Source: Flavobacteriaceae bacterium UBA3339 (GTDB lineage: Bacteria; Bacteroidota; Bacteroidia; Flavobacteriales; Flavobacteriaceae). Taken from it: a stretch of 64,000 bases of DNA. Shown piece by piece: positions 16,687 to 24,922 of this stretch; within the stretch, counting starts at the first letter, position 1, and each line of letters opens with the position of its first letter. The position numbers and the translations under genes were made by a program. The notes under the pieces are model-generated. The model ran no database searches. It had not been told where the DNA came from and worked only from the letters and a program-made list of their open reading frames with translations. Location: positions 388,188 to 452,187 of the forward strand of contig DERN01000003.1 in NCBI GenBank assembly GCA_002360925.1. The letters run 5' to 3'.

Positions 16687-17940
16687 TTAGAAATCTAATC
16701 TTTTCACTAAAACACAAGCGTTATGTCCGCCAAAACCAAAAGTGTTGCTCATTAAAACGTGCATTTCTCGTTTTTGTGCTTTATTAAATGTAAAGTTCAA
16801 TTTAGGATCAATATTTTCATCATCTGTAAAATGATTGATCGTAGGAGGAACAATTCCGTGTTTAATCGATAAAATACAAGAAATCGCTTCAATCGCTCCT
16901 GTTGCACCTAACAAATGTCCGGTCATAGATTTTGTTGAATTCAAATTCATTGTATAAGCGTGTTCGCCAAAAACTTCTAAAATTGCTTTAGACTCTGCAA
17001 TATCACCAAGTGGTGTAGAAGTTCCGTGCATGTTAACTCCATCTACATCTGTTGGTTTTAAACCAGCATCACGTAAACAGTTTAACATTACGTTTTTAGC
17101 CCCCAATCCTTCTGGATGTGGAGCCGTAATGTGATGAGCGTCAGCAGACATTCCGCCACCGCCAATTTCACAATATATTTTTGCACCACGCGCTACCGCA
17201 TGTTCGTATTCTTCTAAAACTAAAGCACCAGCTCCTTCTCCTAAAACAAATCCATCACGACCTTTATCCATCGGTCTTGAAGCTGTTTGCGGATCATCAT
17301 TTCTTGTAGATAAAGCGTGCATTGCGTTAAAACCACCAATTCCGGCAATTGTAACAGCTGCTTCAGAACCTCCGGTAACGATAACGTCAGCCATTCCTAA
17401 ACGAATGTAGTTAAAAGCGTCGATAATTGCATTCGTAGAAGAAGCACAAGCCGAAACGGTTGTAAAGTTTGGACCTCTTAAACCAAATTTCATAGAAATA
17501 AGACCTCCTGCAATATCAGCGATCATTTTTGGAATAAAGAACGGATTGAATTTTGGTATTCCATTTCCTTGATTAAAGTTTGTAACTTCATCTTGGAATG
17601 TTTGCAAACCACCAATTCCAGATCCCCAAATAACTCCGGCTCTGTCTAAATTTACTTTTTCAAGATCAAAGTTTGCATCTTCCATTGCTTCAGTAGCAGT
17701 AACCATTGCATACTGAGTGTATCTATCCATTTTTCGAGCTTCTTTCTTGTCGATGAAATCTTCAACATTAAAGCCTTTAACTTCACAAGCAAATTGTGTT
17801 TTAAAGTTGGAAGCGTCAAAATAGGTAATCGGCGCAGCACCACTTACTCCGTTTATAAGTCCATTCCAATATTCTGAAATATTATTTCCAATAGGAGTTA
17901 AGGCACCTAAACCAGTAACAACAACTCGCTTCAAATTCAT
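16687..17940 (-). CDS. fabF: Beta-ketoacyl-ACP synthase II
   Basis: Condensing enzyme of type II fatty-acid elongation, using malonyl-ACP. In 417 residues the full Cys-His-His active site is visible: Cys165 in TVSACASSTNA, His305 in NMHGTSTPLGD and His342 in KSMTGHLLGATG. A glycine-rich C-terminus (NTFGFGGHNACVL) is also typical. It lies downstream of acpP, its acyl-carrier partner, and just upstream of rnc. Confidence 0.97.
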   Translation of the reverse strand: MNLKRVVVTGLGALTPIGNNISEYWNGLINGVSGAAPITYFDASNFKTQFACEVKGFNVEDFIDKKEARKMDRYTQYAMVTATEAMEDANFDLEKVNLDRAGVIWGSGIGGLQTFQDEVTNFNQGNGIPKFNPFFIPKMIADIAGGLISMKFGLRGPNFTTVSACASSTNAIIDAFNYIRLGMADVIVTGGSEAAVTIAGIGGFNAMHALSTRNDDPQTASRPMDKGRDGFVLGEGAGALVLEEYEHAVARGAKIYCEIGGGGMSADAHHITAPHPEGLGAKNVMLNCLRDAGLKPTDVDGVNMHGTSTPLGDIAESKAILEVFGEHAYTMNLNSTKSMTGHLLGATGAIEAISCILSIKHGIVPPTINHFTDDENIDPKLNFTFNKAQKREMHVLMSNTFGFGGHNACVLVKRLDF

Positions 17941-17967
17941 ATAAATATATTTTAATTAAAATAATAA

Positions 17968-18001
17968 AACCCAAGTTTCAAAACATGCGAAACATTGGGT
18001 T
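17968..18001. terminator. Hairpin between acpP and fabF
   Basis: AACCCAAGTTTC and GAAACATTGGGTT pair with one bulge. Being in the acpP-fabF gap and lacking a long T run, it may partly separate acpP from fabF transcripts. Confidence 0.45.
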
Positions 18002-18066
18002 GCTATAATTTTATAGATTGAAACAATAATAAAATTAATCTTAACTTAAAGAAATAAAATAATAAC

Positions 18067-18092
18067 ACCTGCGCAATTTGCACTACGCAGGT
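18067..18092 (-). terminator. Hairpin just after acpP
   Basis: ACCTGCG and CGCAGGT form a 7-bp stem 13 bases after the acpP stop on the minus strand; the T run is short. Possible partial terminator giving excess acpP transcript. Confidence 0.55.
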
Positions 18093-18104
18093 TTTATTAC
18101 GTTA

Positions 18105-18341
18105 TTATTTTTTAGCCTCTTCAATGTAAGAGATAGCTTGACCAACTGTAGCAATGTTTTCAGCTTGATCGTCCGGAATTTGAATGTCAAATTCTTTTTC
18201 GAATTCCATGATTAGCTCAACAGTGTCTAATGAATCAGCTCCTAAATCATTTGTGAAGCTTGCTTCTGCTACAACTTCGTTCTCGTCAACTCCTAATTTG
18301 TCAACGATAATCGCTTTTACTCTTGATGCAATGTCTGACAT
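18105..18341 (-). CDS. acpP: Acyl carrier protein
   Basis: 78-residue acidic carrier of fatty-acid intermediates. The phosphopantetheine site is Ser37 in DLGADSLDTVELIMEFE; helix II and the C-terminal IATVGQAISYIEEAKK are canonical. It is first gene of the leftward acpP-fabF-rnc series and has its own -7 box upstream. Confidence 0.97.
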   Translation of the reverse strand: MSDIASRVKAIIVDKLGVDENEVVAEASFTNDLGADSLDTVELIMEFEKEFDIQIPDDQAENIATVGQAISYIEEAKK

Positions 18342-18375
18342 AATCTTTTCTATTTTTTAAGTTTAATTGTTGTGG

Positions 18376-18383
18376 CAAAAATA
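18376..18383 (-). promoter_or_regulatory. -7 box for acpP
   Basis: Read on the minus strand the element is TATTTTTG, matching TAnnTTTG, 35 bases before the acpP ATG. Confidence 0.55.
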
Positions 18384-18522
18384 TAAAACTTTAGCTTATA
18401 ACCACACATTTAATTGTTTTTGTAACTGCGAATTTAAAAAAATAATTTTTAAATAGATATTTTTTTCGAATTTTGTAGCAAATTATTCCTTCAATTAAAG
18501 AATTGTGAACAATAAAAATCCT

Positions 18523-19086
18523 ATGAAAAACATTGTTTTACTGGCTTCGGGATCGGGAAGCAACGCCGAAAATATCATTGAATATTTTAAAAATAATAAT
18601 ATCAAATGTGCATTTCATATTATTACGAATAAAAAAGATGCTTTTGTTTTAGAACGAGCGAAAAAATTAGATGTTTCTGCCGAAGTTATCACCAAAAAGC
18701 AAAACGATGAAGGTGTTTTATACGAAAGAATAAAGGAATTAAATCCTGATTTAATTGTTTTAGCAGGATATCTTTTGTTGTTTCCAGCTGAAATTATTCA
18801 GGAATTTCCGAACAAAATCATTAACATTCATCCGGCTTTGTTACCAAAATACGGCGGAAAAGGAATGTACGGAAGTTTTGTTCACGAAGCGGTTGTTGCA
18901 AATAACGAAAACGAAACCGGAATTACGATTCATTTTGTAAGCGAACATTACGACGAAGGTGCTATTATTTTCCAAGCAAAAACACAAGTTGATCCAAATG
19001 ATTCAGCAGACGATGTTGCCAATAAAGTTCACTTGTTAGAATATGAACATTTTCCGAAAGTGATCGAGCAGCTTCTTAAGAAATAA
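18523..19086 (+). CDS. purN: Phosphoribosylglycinamide formyltransferase
   Basis: Transfers formyl from 10-formyl-THF to GAR in purine synthesis. The 187 residues start with the family N-terminus MKNIVLLASGSGSNAENI; NIHPALLPKYGGKGMYG carries the catalytic Asn/His region, and HFVSEHYDEGAIIFQ with the later conserved Asp follows. A GTG at 18505 is in frame, but the ATG at 18523 gives the conserved start. Divergent from acpP, the usual flavobacterial arrangement. Confidence 0.95.
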   Translation: MKNIVLLASGSGSNAENIIEYFKNNNIKCAFHIITNKKDAFVLERAKKLDVSAEVITKKQNDEGVLYERIKELNPDLIVLAGYLLLFPAEIIQEFPNKIINIHPALLPKYGGKGMYGSFVHEAVVANNENETGITIHFVSEHYDEGAIIFQAKTQVDPNDSADDVANKVHLLEYEHFPKVIEQLLKK

Positions 19087-19105
19087 CATGCTTAAATACA
19101 TGAAT

Positions 19106-19145
19106 AAAAATTTCTCGTTTTTACATTTTGAAACGAGGAATTTTT
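19106..19145. terminator. Terminator between converging purN and the 19164 gene
   Basis: AAAAATTTCTCGTTT and AAACGAGGAATTTTT form a long stem (one mismatch) with T runs on both strands, serving both converging genes. Confidence 0.82.
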
Positions 19146-19163
19146 CTTTAATTCTATCTATCT

Positions 19164-19682
19164 TTATAATGAAGTTCCAACTCCAACTCCGATCGAAACT
19201 TTAGCTCGATTGTACATTTGATATTCTCTTGTGGAGATTTCGCGTTGTAAAACGGCAGTTAAAGCCCAAATTTTTACAACTTCAGGTAAATCATCAACGT
19301 TTTCTGTAAAAACAATCGTTTCTTTTGATTGTTTTAATGGAAGCCATTTTGAATCGCCTTTTTTTCGAACAGCTATTTTTCCAATAGCTGGATTTTTCAT
19401 TTCGTAACTTTGTTTATCAATCACTAATGTTTTATCGTTGTAAAAACCAATTTCGTTTAACGAATCATTTTCTCCTTCAAAAATATATCCATTTTTAAAA
19501 ACATAATCTTTATGAAGAATTTTATTTTCTAACGCATCATACTCAACCAAAATCTCAAAATCGGTCCATAAACGAGCTATTTGGTTTGTAAAGTTGTAAT
19601 CAAAATGATAAACGGTATTGTTGTTTTGCGCAAAAAGCGACATCGAAAACAAACTAAAAAACAGGAGTAGGATTTTTTTCAT
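19164..19682 (-). CDS. Secreted protein of unknown function
   Basis: 172 residues starting with a clear Sec signal peptide (MKKILLLFFSLFSMSLFAQ, probable cleavage after the Ala-Gln), then a mixed beta/alpha domain with NGYIFEGENDSLNEIGFYND and a C-terminal ISTREYQMYNRAK segment. I recognise no family. No membrane anchor or lipobox, so a periplasmic location is inferred. It converges on purN and is divergent from rnhA. Confidence 0.8.
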   Translation of the reverse strand: MKKILLLFFSLFSMSLFAQNNNTVYHFDYNFTNQIARLWTDFEILVEYDALENKILHKDYVFKNGYIFEGENDSLNEIGFYNDKTLVIDKQSYEMKNPAIGKIAVRKKGDSKWLPLKQSKETIVFTENVDDLPEVVKIWALTAVLQREISTREYQMYNRAKVSIGVGVGTSL

Positions 19683-19731
19683 GAGTTTAATTTTTGTCAG
19701 CTACAACAAATTAAATGCCAAAATAGAATCG

Positions 19732-19739
19732 TACTTTTG
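19732..19739 (+). promoter_or_regulatory. -7 box for rnhA
   Basis: TACTTTTG matches TAnnTTTG and lies 16 bases upstream of the rnhA ATG. Confidence 0.6.
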
Positions 19740-19754
19740 CGATAAAGAAAAAAT

Positions 19755-20225
19755 ATGCAGCCCGAAATCCTTTTATATACCGATGGTTCATCGCGCGGAA
19801 ATCCCGGTCCGGGCGGTTACGGCGTTATTTTGCATTTAAACAATACCAAACATTTTAAAGAATTATCGCAAGGTTATCGTAAAACTACGAATAACAGAAT
19901 GGAGCTTTTAGCAGTTATTGTTGGTTTGGAAGCTTTAACCAAAGATCATTTGACTGTTTTAGTGGTTTCGGATTCGAAATATGTGGTAGATTCGGTTTCG
20001 AAAGGCTGGGTTTTTGGTTGGGAGAAAAAGAATTTTGCAGGAAAAAAAAACCCCGATCTTTGGATACGTTTCTTAAAAATTTATCGAAAACATAAAGTCA
20101 ATTTTCAGTGGATTAAAGGACATAACAATCACCCAATGAATGAAAGATGCGATTTCTTGGCGGTTGAAGCTTCCAAAAAACCTAGATTATTGATCGATGA
20201 ATGGTACGAAGAAAACGGAGCATAA
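19755..20225 (+). CDS. rnhA: Ribonuclease HI
   Basis: Degrades the RNA strand of RNA-DNA hybrids. The 156-residue protein keeps all four carboxylates: Asp10 (YTDGSSRGNPG), Glu50 (NNRMELLAV), Asp73 (VSDSKYV) and Asp133 (CDFLAVEA), plus the catalytic-loop His (KGHNNHPMNE). A -7 box directly precedes it and the next gene has its own promoter. Confidence 0.96.
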   Translation: MQPEILLYTDGSSRGNPGPGGYGVILHLNNTKHFKELSQGYRKTTNNRMELLAVIVGLEALTKDHLTVLVVSDSKYVVDSVSKGWVFGWEKKNFAGKKNPDLWIRFLKIYRKHKVNFQWIKGHNNHPMNERCDFLAVEASKKPRLLIDEWYEENGA

Positions 20226-20250
20226 TCTATGTTAAGTAATGCAAAAGACG

Positions 20251-20282
20251 TTTGTATTTTAGTAGCATTCGTATTATCTTTG
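20251..20282 (+). promoter_or_regulatory. Bacteroidota promoter for the PfkB kinase
   Basis: TTTG at 20251-20254 and TATCTTTG at 20275-20282, with 20 bases between, match the -33/-7 consensus. This places the transcript start after 20282 and rules out the TTG start at 20252. Confidence 0.75.
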
Positions 20283-20305
20283 CCTCTTCATTTACAAACA
20301 ACTAT

Positions 20306-21235
20306 ATGAGTAAGTTATTGATTGTGGGAACGGTTGCATTTGACGCAATTGAAACTCCGTTCGGCAAAACAGATAAAATCTTAGGTGGCGCGGCAACTTA
20401 TATTGGGTTATCGGCTTCACATTTCAACATAGAATCTGCGATTGTATCTGTAATTGGCGAAGATTTTCCACAAGAATATTTAGATTTATTAACAGACAGA
20501 AAGATTGATGTTTCGGGAATTGAAGTCGTTCCGGGCGGAAAAACATTCTTCTGGAGCGGAAGATATCACAACGATTTAAATTCAAGAGATACATTAGATA
20601 CACAATTGAATGTTCTGGCTGATTTTAATCCAATTGTTCCCGAAAATTTCAAAAATGCCGAAGTTGTGATGTTAGGAAATTTACATCCTAATATTCAAAT
20701 CAGCGTTTTAGATCAAATGACAAGTAAACCAAAATTAGTTGTTTTGGACACGATGAATTTCTGGATGGATTGCGCTTTAAGCGAACTGACGGAAGTGATA
20801 AAACGTGTAGATGTTATTACGATTAATGACGAAGAGGCACGACAATTATCGGGCGAATATTCGTTAGTAAAAGCAGCGCAGCTTATACACGAAATGGGAC
20901 CAAAATACGTTGTAATTAAAAAAGGAGAACACGGCGCAATGTTGTTTAACAACGACCAGATTTTCTATGCCCCAGCATTACCTTTAAAAGAAGTTTTTGA
21001 TCCAACCGGAGCAGGAGATACTTTTGCAGGCGGTTTTTCGGGATATTTAGCTCAAACGAACGATATTTCATTCGAAAATATGAAAAATGCCATTGTTTAC
21101 GGTTCAAATTTAGCTTCATTCTGTGTAGAGAAATTTGGAACAGAGCGCATGGAAAATTTACAGCGCAACGAAGTAAACAAACGCTTACAAGAATTTAAAC
21201 AATTAACTCAGTTCAATATTGAGTTATCAGAATAA
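20306..21235 (+). CDS. PfkB-family sugar/nucleoside kinase
   Basis: 309-residue ribokinase-fold kinase. The N-terminal GGAATYIGLSASHF motif and the C-terminal signature with anion hole DPTGAGDTFAGGF (general-base Asp) are complete, and the NDEEARQLSG motif is present. The substrate (sugar, nucleoside or sugar phosphate) cannot be read from sequence. The start was set at the ATG after a well-formed promoter. It sits between rnhA and a purF-type gene, a conserved flavobacterial neighbourhood that hints at nucleotide metabolism. Confidence 0.9.
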   Translation: MSKLLIVGTVAFDAIETPFGKTDKILGGAATYIGLSASHFNIESAIVSVIGEDFPQEYLDLLTDRKIDVSGIEVVPGGKTFFWSGRYHNDLNSRDTLDTQLNVLADFNPIVPENFKNAEVVMLGNLHPNIQISVLDQMTSKPKLVVLDTMNFWMDCALSELTEVIKRVDVITINDEEARQLSGEYSLVKAAQLIHEMGPKYVVIKKGEHGAMLFNNDQIFYAPALPLKEVFDPTGAGDTFAGGFSGYLAQTNDISFENMKNAIVYGSNLASFCVEKFGTERMENLQRNEVNKRLQEFKQLTQFNIELSE

Positions 21236-21238
21236 CAC

Positions 21239-21263
21239 AAGGCCTCGTTACGGGGTCTTTTTT
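21239..21263 (+). terminator. Terminator after the PfkB kinase
   Basis: GGCCTCG and CGGGGTC pair through a TTA loop (two wobbles), then six T. Confidence 0.75.
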
Positions 21264-21295
21264 GGTTTAACAACAAACACAACAGCATCTTTACA

Positions 21296-23197
21296 ATGAG
21301 TGACGCTATTAAACACGAATGCGGTATTGCATTATTAAGACTTAAAAAGCCATTATCTTTCTACAAAGAAAAATATGGAACGTCGTTCTACGCAGTGCAA
21401 AAAATGTATTTGCTTTTAGAGAAACAACACAATCGCGGGCAAGACGGAGCAGGTTTAGCAAGTATTAAATTAGATATGCAACCGGGCGAACGATACATTA
21501 GCCGTGTGCGTTCGAATAAACCGCAACCAATTCAAGATATTTTTACGCAAATCAATCAAAGAATCAATCAGGAATTAGAGGATCATCCTGAATGGGCAAA
21601 TGATATCGAAGAGCAAAAAAGACAAATTCCGTATTTGGGCGAAGTGTATTTAGGTCACGTTCGTTATGGTACGTTCGGAAAAAATAATATCGAAAGTGTT
21701 CATCCGTTTTTACGTCAAAACAATTGGATGCACCGTAATTTAATTGTTGCCGGAAACTTTAATCTTACAAACGTTAAAGAGCTTTTTAACGATTTAGTTC
21801 GCCTGGGACAACACCCGAAAGAAATGGCGGACACCGTTACTGTAATGGAAAAAATTGGTCATTTTTTAGATGACGAAGTAGAAGATTTGTACTTTGAGTT
21901 ACGCGATAAAGAAGGAATGTCTAAAAAAGAAGCTTCGCCGGTTATTGGAGAACGTTTAGATGTTGGAAGAATTTTGCGTAGAGCTTCAAAAAACTGGGAC
22001 GGTGGTTTTGCAATGGCTGGAATGATTGGTCATGGCGATGCGTTTGTTTTTCGCGATCCGGCAGGAATTAGACCAGCTTTTTACTACGAAGATGATGAAA
22101 TTGTTGTAGTTGCTTCTGAACGTCCGGTTATTCAAACGGCTTTTAATGTTCCTTTTGAAGATATTAAAGAATTAGATCCAGGAAAAGCGATCATTATCAA
22201 GAAAAATGGTCACGTTTCTTTCGAACAAATATTAGAACCTTTAGCTCGTAAAGCATGTTCTTTCGAGCGAATTTATTTCTCTCGTGGAAATGACGCTTCG
22301 ATCTATCAAGAGCGCAAGCAATTGGGTAAAACCATGATGCCTGTAATTTTGAAAGAATTAAACGAAGATGTTGAGAACGCGGTTTTTTCTTATATTCCCA
22401 ATACGGCGGAAGTTTCGTTTTTTGGAATGATGGAAGGAGCACAAGAATTTTTAAATCGTAAGAAAACGCAAAAGATTTTAGCTGAAGAAGGAAATCTTTC
22501 TACTGAAAAATTAAACGAAATCTTATCTAAAACAATTCGTACCGAAAAAATTACGATTAAAGACGCGAAATTAAGAACGTTTATTACCGACGATAGTAAT
22601 CGCGACGATATGGTAGCGCACGTTTACGATGTTACGTACGGAGTTGTAAAACCAACCGATACGTTAATTGTTATTGACGATAGTATTGTGCGCGGGACAA
22701 CATTGAAAAAGTCGATTATTAGAATGTTAGATCGTTTAAATCCAAAGAAAATTATTGTGGTTTCATCTGCACCGCAAATTCGTTATCCGGATTGTTACGG
22801 AATCGACATGGCAAAATTAGAAACGTTAATTGCTTTTAATGCTACGTTAGAATTGTTGAAAGATCGCAATATGTATCATATTATCGACGAGATTTATGAA
22901 AAATGTAAGGCACAGGAAACACTTCCAGATTCTGAAGTTGTAAACTATGTGAACGAGATGTATGCTCCGTTTACAGATGAAGAAATTTCGGATAAGATTT
23001 CAGAAATGCTTCGCCCTGCAGATGTAAAAGCCGAAGTAAAGATTATGTTCCAAACAGTCGAAAATCTTCATATTTCATGTCCTGAAAACTTAGGAGATTG
23101 GTATTTTACTGGAGATTATCCTACAGCAGGCGGAAACAGAGTCGTAAATCGTGCTTTTATGAACTTTTACGAAGGAAAAGACGCAAGAGCTTATTGA
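21296..23197 (+). CDS. purF: Amidophosphoribosyltransferase (PurF type)
   Basis: First committed step of purine synthesis: PRPP plus Gln to phosphoribosylamine. The N-terminal glutaminase has its nucleophile at Cys9 (HECGIALLRL), so a short propeptide would be removed. HNRGQDGAGLAS, GHVRYGTFG and the C-terminal PRPP loop VIDDSIVRGTTLKKSI are present. At 633 residues it is longer than E. coli PurF (about 505), with an expanded C-terminal part, as in other flavobacterial homologues. A second PurF elsewhere in the genome is possible, so the symbol is tentative. Confidence 0.88.
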   Translation: MSDAIKHECGIALLRLKKPLSFYKEKYGTSFYAVQKMYLLLEKQHNRGQDGAGLASIKLDMQPGERYISRVRSNKPQPIQDIFTQINQRINQELEDHPEWANDIEEQKRQIPYLGEVYLGHVRYGTFGKNNIESVHPFLRQNNWMHRNLIVAGNFNLTNVKELFNDLVRLGQHPKEMADTVTVMEKIGHFLDDEVEDLYFELRDKEGMSKKEASPVIGERLDVGRILRRASKNWDGGFAMAGMIGHGDAFVFRDPAGIRPAFYYEDDEIVVVASERPVIQTAFNVPFEDIKELDPGKAIIIKKNGHVSFEQILEPLARKACSFERIYFSRGNDASIYQERKQLGKTMMPVILKELNEDVENAVFSYIPNTAEVSFFGMMEGAQEFLNRKKTQKILAEEGNLSTEKLNEILSKTIRTEKITIKDAKLRTFITDDSNRDDMVAHVYDVTYGVVKPTDTLIVIDDSIVRGTTLKKSIIRMLDRLNPKKIIVVSSAPQIRYPDCYGIDMAKLETLIAFNATLELLKDRNMYHIIDEIYEKCKAQETLPDSEVVNYVNEMYAPFTDEEISDKISEMLRPADVKAEVKIMFQTVENLHISCPENLGDWYFTGDYPTAGGNRVVNRAFMNFYEGKDARAY

Positions 23198-23206
23198 TAA
23201 AACTTA

Positions 23207-23244
23207 AAAAACAACAGATTGACAAAAAATAATCTGTTGTTTTT
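23207..23244 (+). terminator. Terminator after the PurF-type gene
   Basis: AAAACAACAGATT and AATCTGTTGTTTT form a 13-bp stem around GACAAAAAAT, then T tract. Confidence 0.9.
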
Positions 23245-23376
23245 ACTTTCAAAAGCCCTCCTCCTTTCATTTCTCTTTAAGAAAACATATAACTACAATA
23301 GCAAATTGTACAGGCTATGATCAAAGTATTTTTCACATTACCTTCCACAGTTTGAAAACCTAAAGATATAAAAAAA

Positions 23377-23591
23377 ATGAAAAACATTTTAATTCCGCTT
23401 TTCCAAATATCTCAAATGATGATTATATGGGAAGTCACTGGTTAGGTAGTTTTGCTTTACAGGCTTTGGATGCGGAGTAATATACATTCTTTGGTTTGAA
23501 GACGAAAAATGAACAATCTTGGTATTCACACGCGTTTAATGATGGAACAGAGTATTTGAATTATATAATTGAGGTAGTCTTAACTAATTAA
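23377..23591 (+). pseudogene. Decayed small gene
   Basis: From 23403 one frame reads PNISNDDYMGSHWLGSFALQ, then ALDAE, an in-frame TAA at 23478, and continues YTFFGLKTKNEQSWYSHAFN to a stop at 23589. A plausible start (ATG 23377, MKNILIP) is in another frame. Codon pattern and the hydrophobic/aromatic pattern look like real protein broken by one frameshift and one stop. Family not recognised. Confidence 0.5.
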
Positions 23592-23658
23592 AAACGCAAA
23601 CCTAATCTGAGTAGCTTTTGTCCGTTGATTATATGTAGATTAGGAATAATAATTCCTC

Positions 23659-24081
23659 CTACCTCTCATAATATTCTAACAAATACTTTATAATATCAGT
23701 AGTTGTAACAATTCCGACTAATTTATTTTCGTATGTAACAGGAAGTGCTCTAAAATCGCTTGATGCAAAAATTTCGGCAACTTCTTTAATGCTCGTATAA
23801 CTTAAAACGGTTGTTACGTCTTTTGTCATCACTTGTTTTAAAGAAAACATATTGTATAAAGTAGTAGTTACTTCCGTATCATCGTCTGAATAATCTGCTA
23901 ACGAAACCTTTAATAAATCGGTATAGCTAATAATTCCGACTATTTCTGAACCGGAGAGAACCGGAATATGTCTAATATTGTGTTCTTTAAAAAGGGCTTC
24001 GGCTTTTGTTAAAGAGTCGTCAATGTTTAATTTGATAACATTTTTCGACATAATCTGAGATACAGGAACAATAGGTTTCAT
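23659..24081 (-). CDS. CBS domain-pair protein
   Basis: 140-residue stand-alone Bateman module: CBS1 about residues 6-60 (ISYTDLLK end) and CBS2 about 75-135 (VMTKDVTTVLSYTSIKE to VGIVTTTDIIKYLLEYY). Such proteins bind adenine nucleotides and sense energy state; the partner is unknown. The frame is open to 24120, but MKPIVPVSQIMSKNV at 24081 starts the conserved region. Its last 43 bp are duplicated at 8562-8604. Confidence 0.9.
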   Translation of the reverse strand: MKPIVPVSQIMSKNVIKLNIDDSLTKAEALFKEHNIRHIPVLSGSEIVGIISYTDLLKVSLADYSDDDTEVTTTLYNMFSLKQVMTKDVTTVLSYTSIKEVAEIFASSDFRALPVTYENKLVGIVTTTDIIKYLLEYYER

Positions 24082-24154
24082 AGTGCATAAGTTTATAGTC
24101 AAATATAAACCGATTTGCATATAAATCGCATGATAAAAATCAGATAATAAAATA

Positions 24155-24183
24155 AAAAAGCTACTTTAAAAAAGCAGCTTTTT
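24155..24183 (-). terminator. Hairpin downstream of ssb
   Basis: AAAAAGCTACTTT and AAAGCAGCTTTTT pair with one mismatch, with A/T runs on both sides. It is about 300 bp past the ssb stop. Confidence 0.6.
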
Positions 24184-24481
24184 ACACTAACAACAATTTC
24201 ATTTCTTTTCTTCTAGCATTCCCGTTTGTTTTCTCAAACATAAAATTATGACAATAATTTAGATCTACTTTATAGTAACTGCCCATGAAACTATATGGAA
24301 TTCGATCTTAAATTTGTTTCTGTTTAGTAGGAAACGTCAATTCTCTTGCTGAATTAAGAAAATCCTTTTAATAAAAACCCTAAAACTTTACTTATAACTT
24401 TTTCAGAACTTTATATATTTAGACACATGAGTTACATTTTGGTCACATAAATTCTAAAAAATTCTTTAAAAAACTAGATCG
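24184..24481. other. AT-rich 3' region, no gene seen
   Basis: No ORF or strong hairpin on either strand; no repeat with other parts of the window noticed. Confidence 0.5.
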
Positions 24482-24808
24482 TTAAAAAAGCACCACTTCA
24501 TCTACTACAATTTCAGTAACATATCGTTTAATTCCGTCTTTGTCATCGTAGCTTCTGTAAGTTAACTTTCCCGAAATAGCAATTTCCTTTCCTTTTTCAA
24601 CGTATTTCTCGAAAATATCTGCAACTTTTCCCCAAGCAACTAAATTGTGCCATTGAGTTGTTTCAACTTTTTCATTCTTATCGTTGTAATATACTTCATT
24701 TGTTGCCAAAGAACAACTAACCAATTTGTTACCGTTTTCGAATGTTTTCTTTTCCGGATTGTTGCCTACTCTCCCGATTAAGCGAACACTGTTTCTTAAT
24801 GTACTCAT
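24482..24808 (-). CDS. ssb: Short single-stranded DNA-binding protein
   Basis: 108-residue OB-fold SSB: MSTLRNSVRLIGRVGNNPE, NGNKLVSCSLATNEVY, WHNLVAWGKVADIFEKYVEKGKEIAISG and terminal strand VTEIVVDEVVLF. It stops at the end of the OB fold and lacks the disordered tail and acidic DDDIPF-type tip that recruits repair proteins. It is probably a secondary SSB, with a full-length one elsewhere in the genome (inference). Confidence 0.9.
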   Translation of the reverse strand: MSTLRNSVRLIGRVGNNPEKKTFENGNKLVSCSLATNEVYYNDKNEKVETTQWHNLVAWGKVADIFEKYVEKGKEIAISGKLTYRSYDDKDGIKRYVTEIVVDEVVLF

Positions 24809-24922
24809 GGCGGTTATTTTTTTATTAAACTTGTGTGATATATGATAAATATTTTTGAAAATACAAAAAATATTTTAAAATCATCATATAAAAGGAATAT
24901 TTACTTCGTTTTTATAGATTAG

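Noticed and set aside
20252..20305. Upstream TTG start for the PfkB kinase
   Set aside because: It lies within the -33/-7 promoter; the ATG at 20306 begins the conserved domain.
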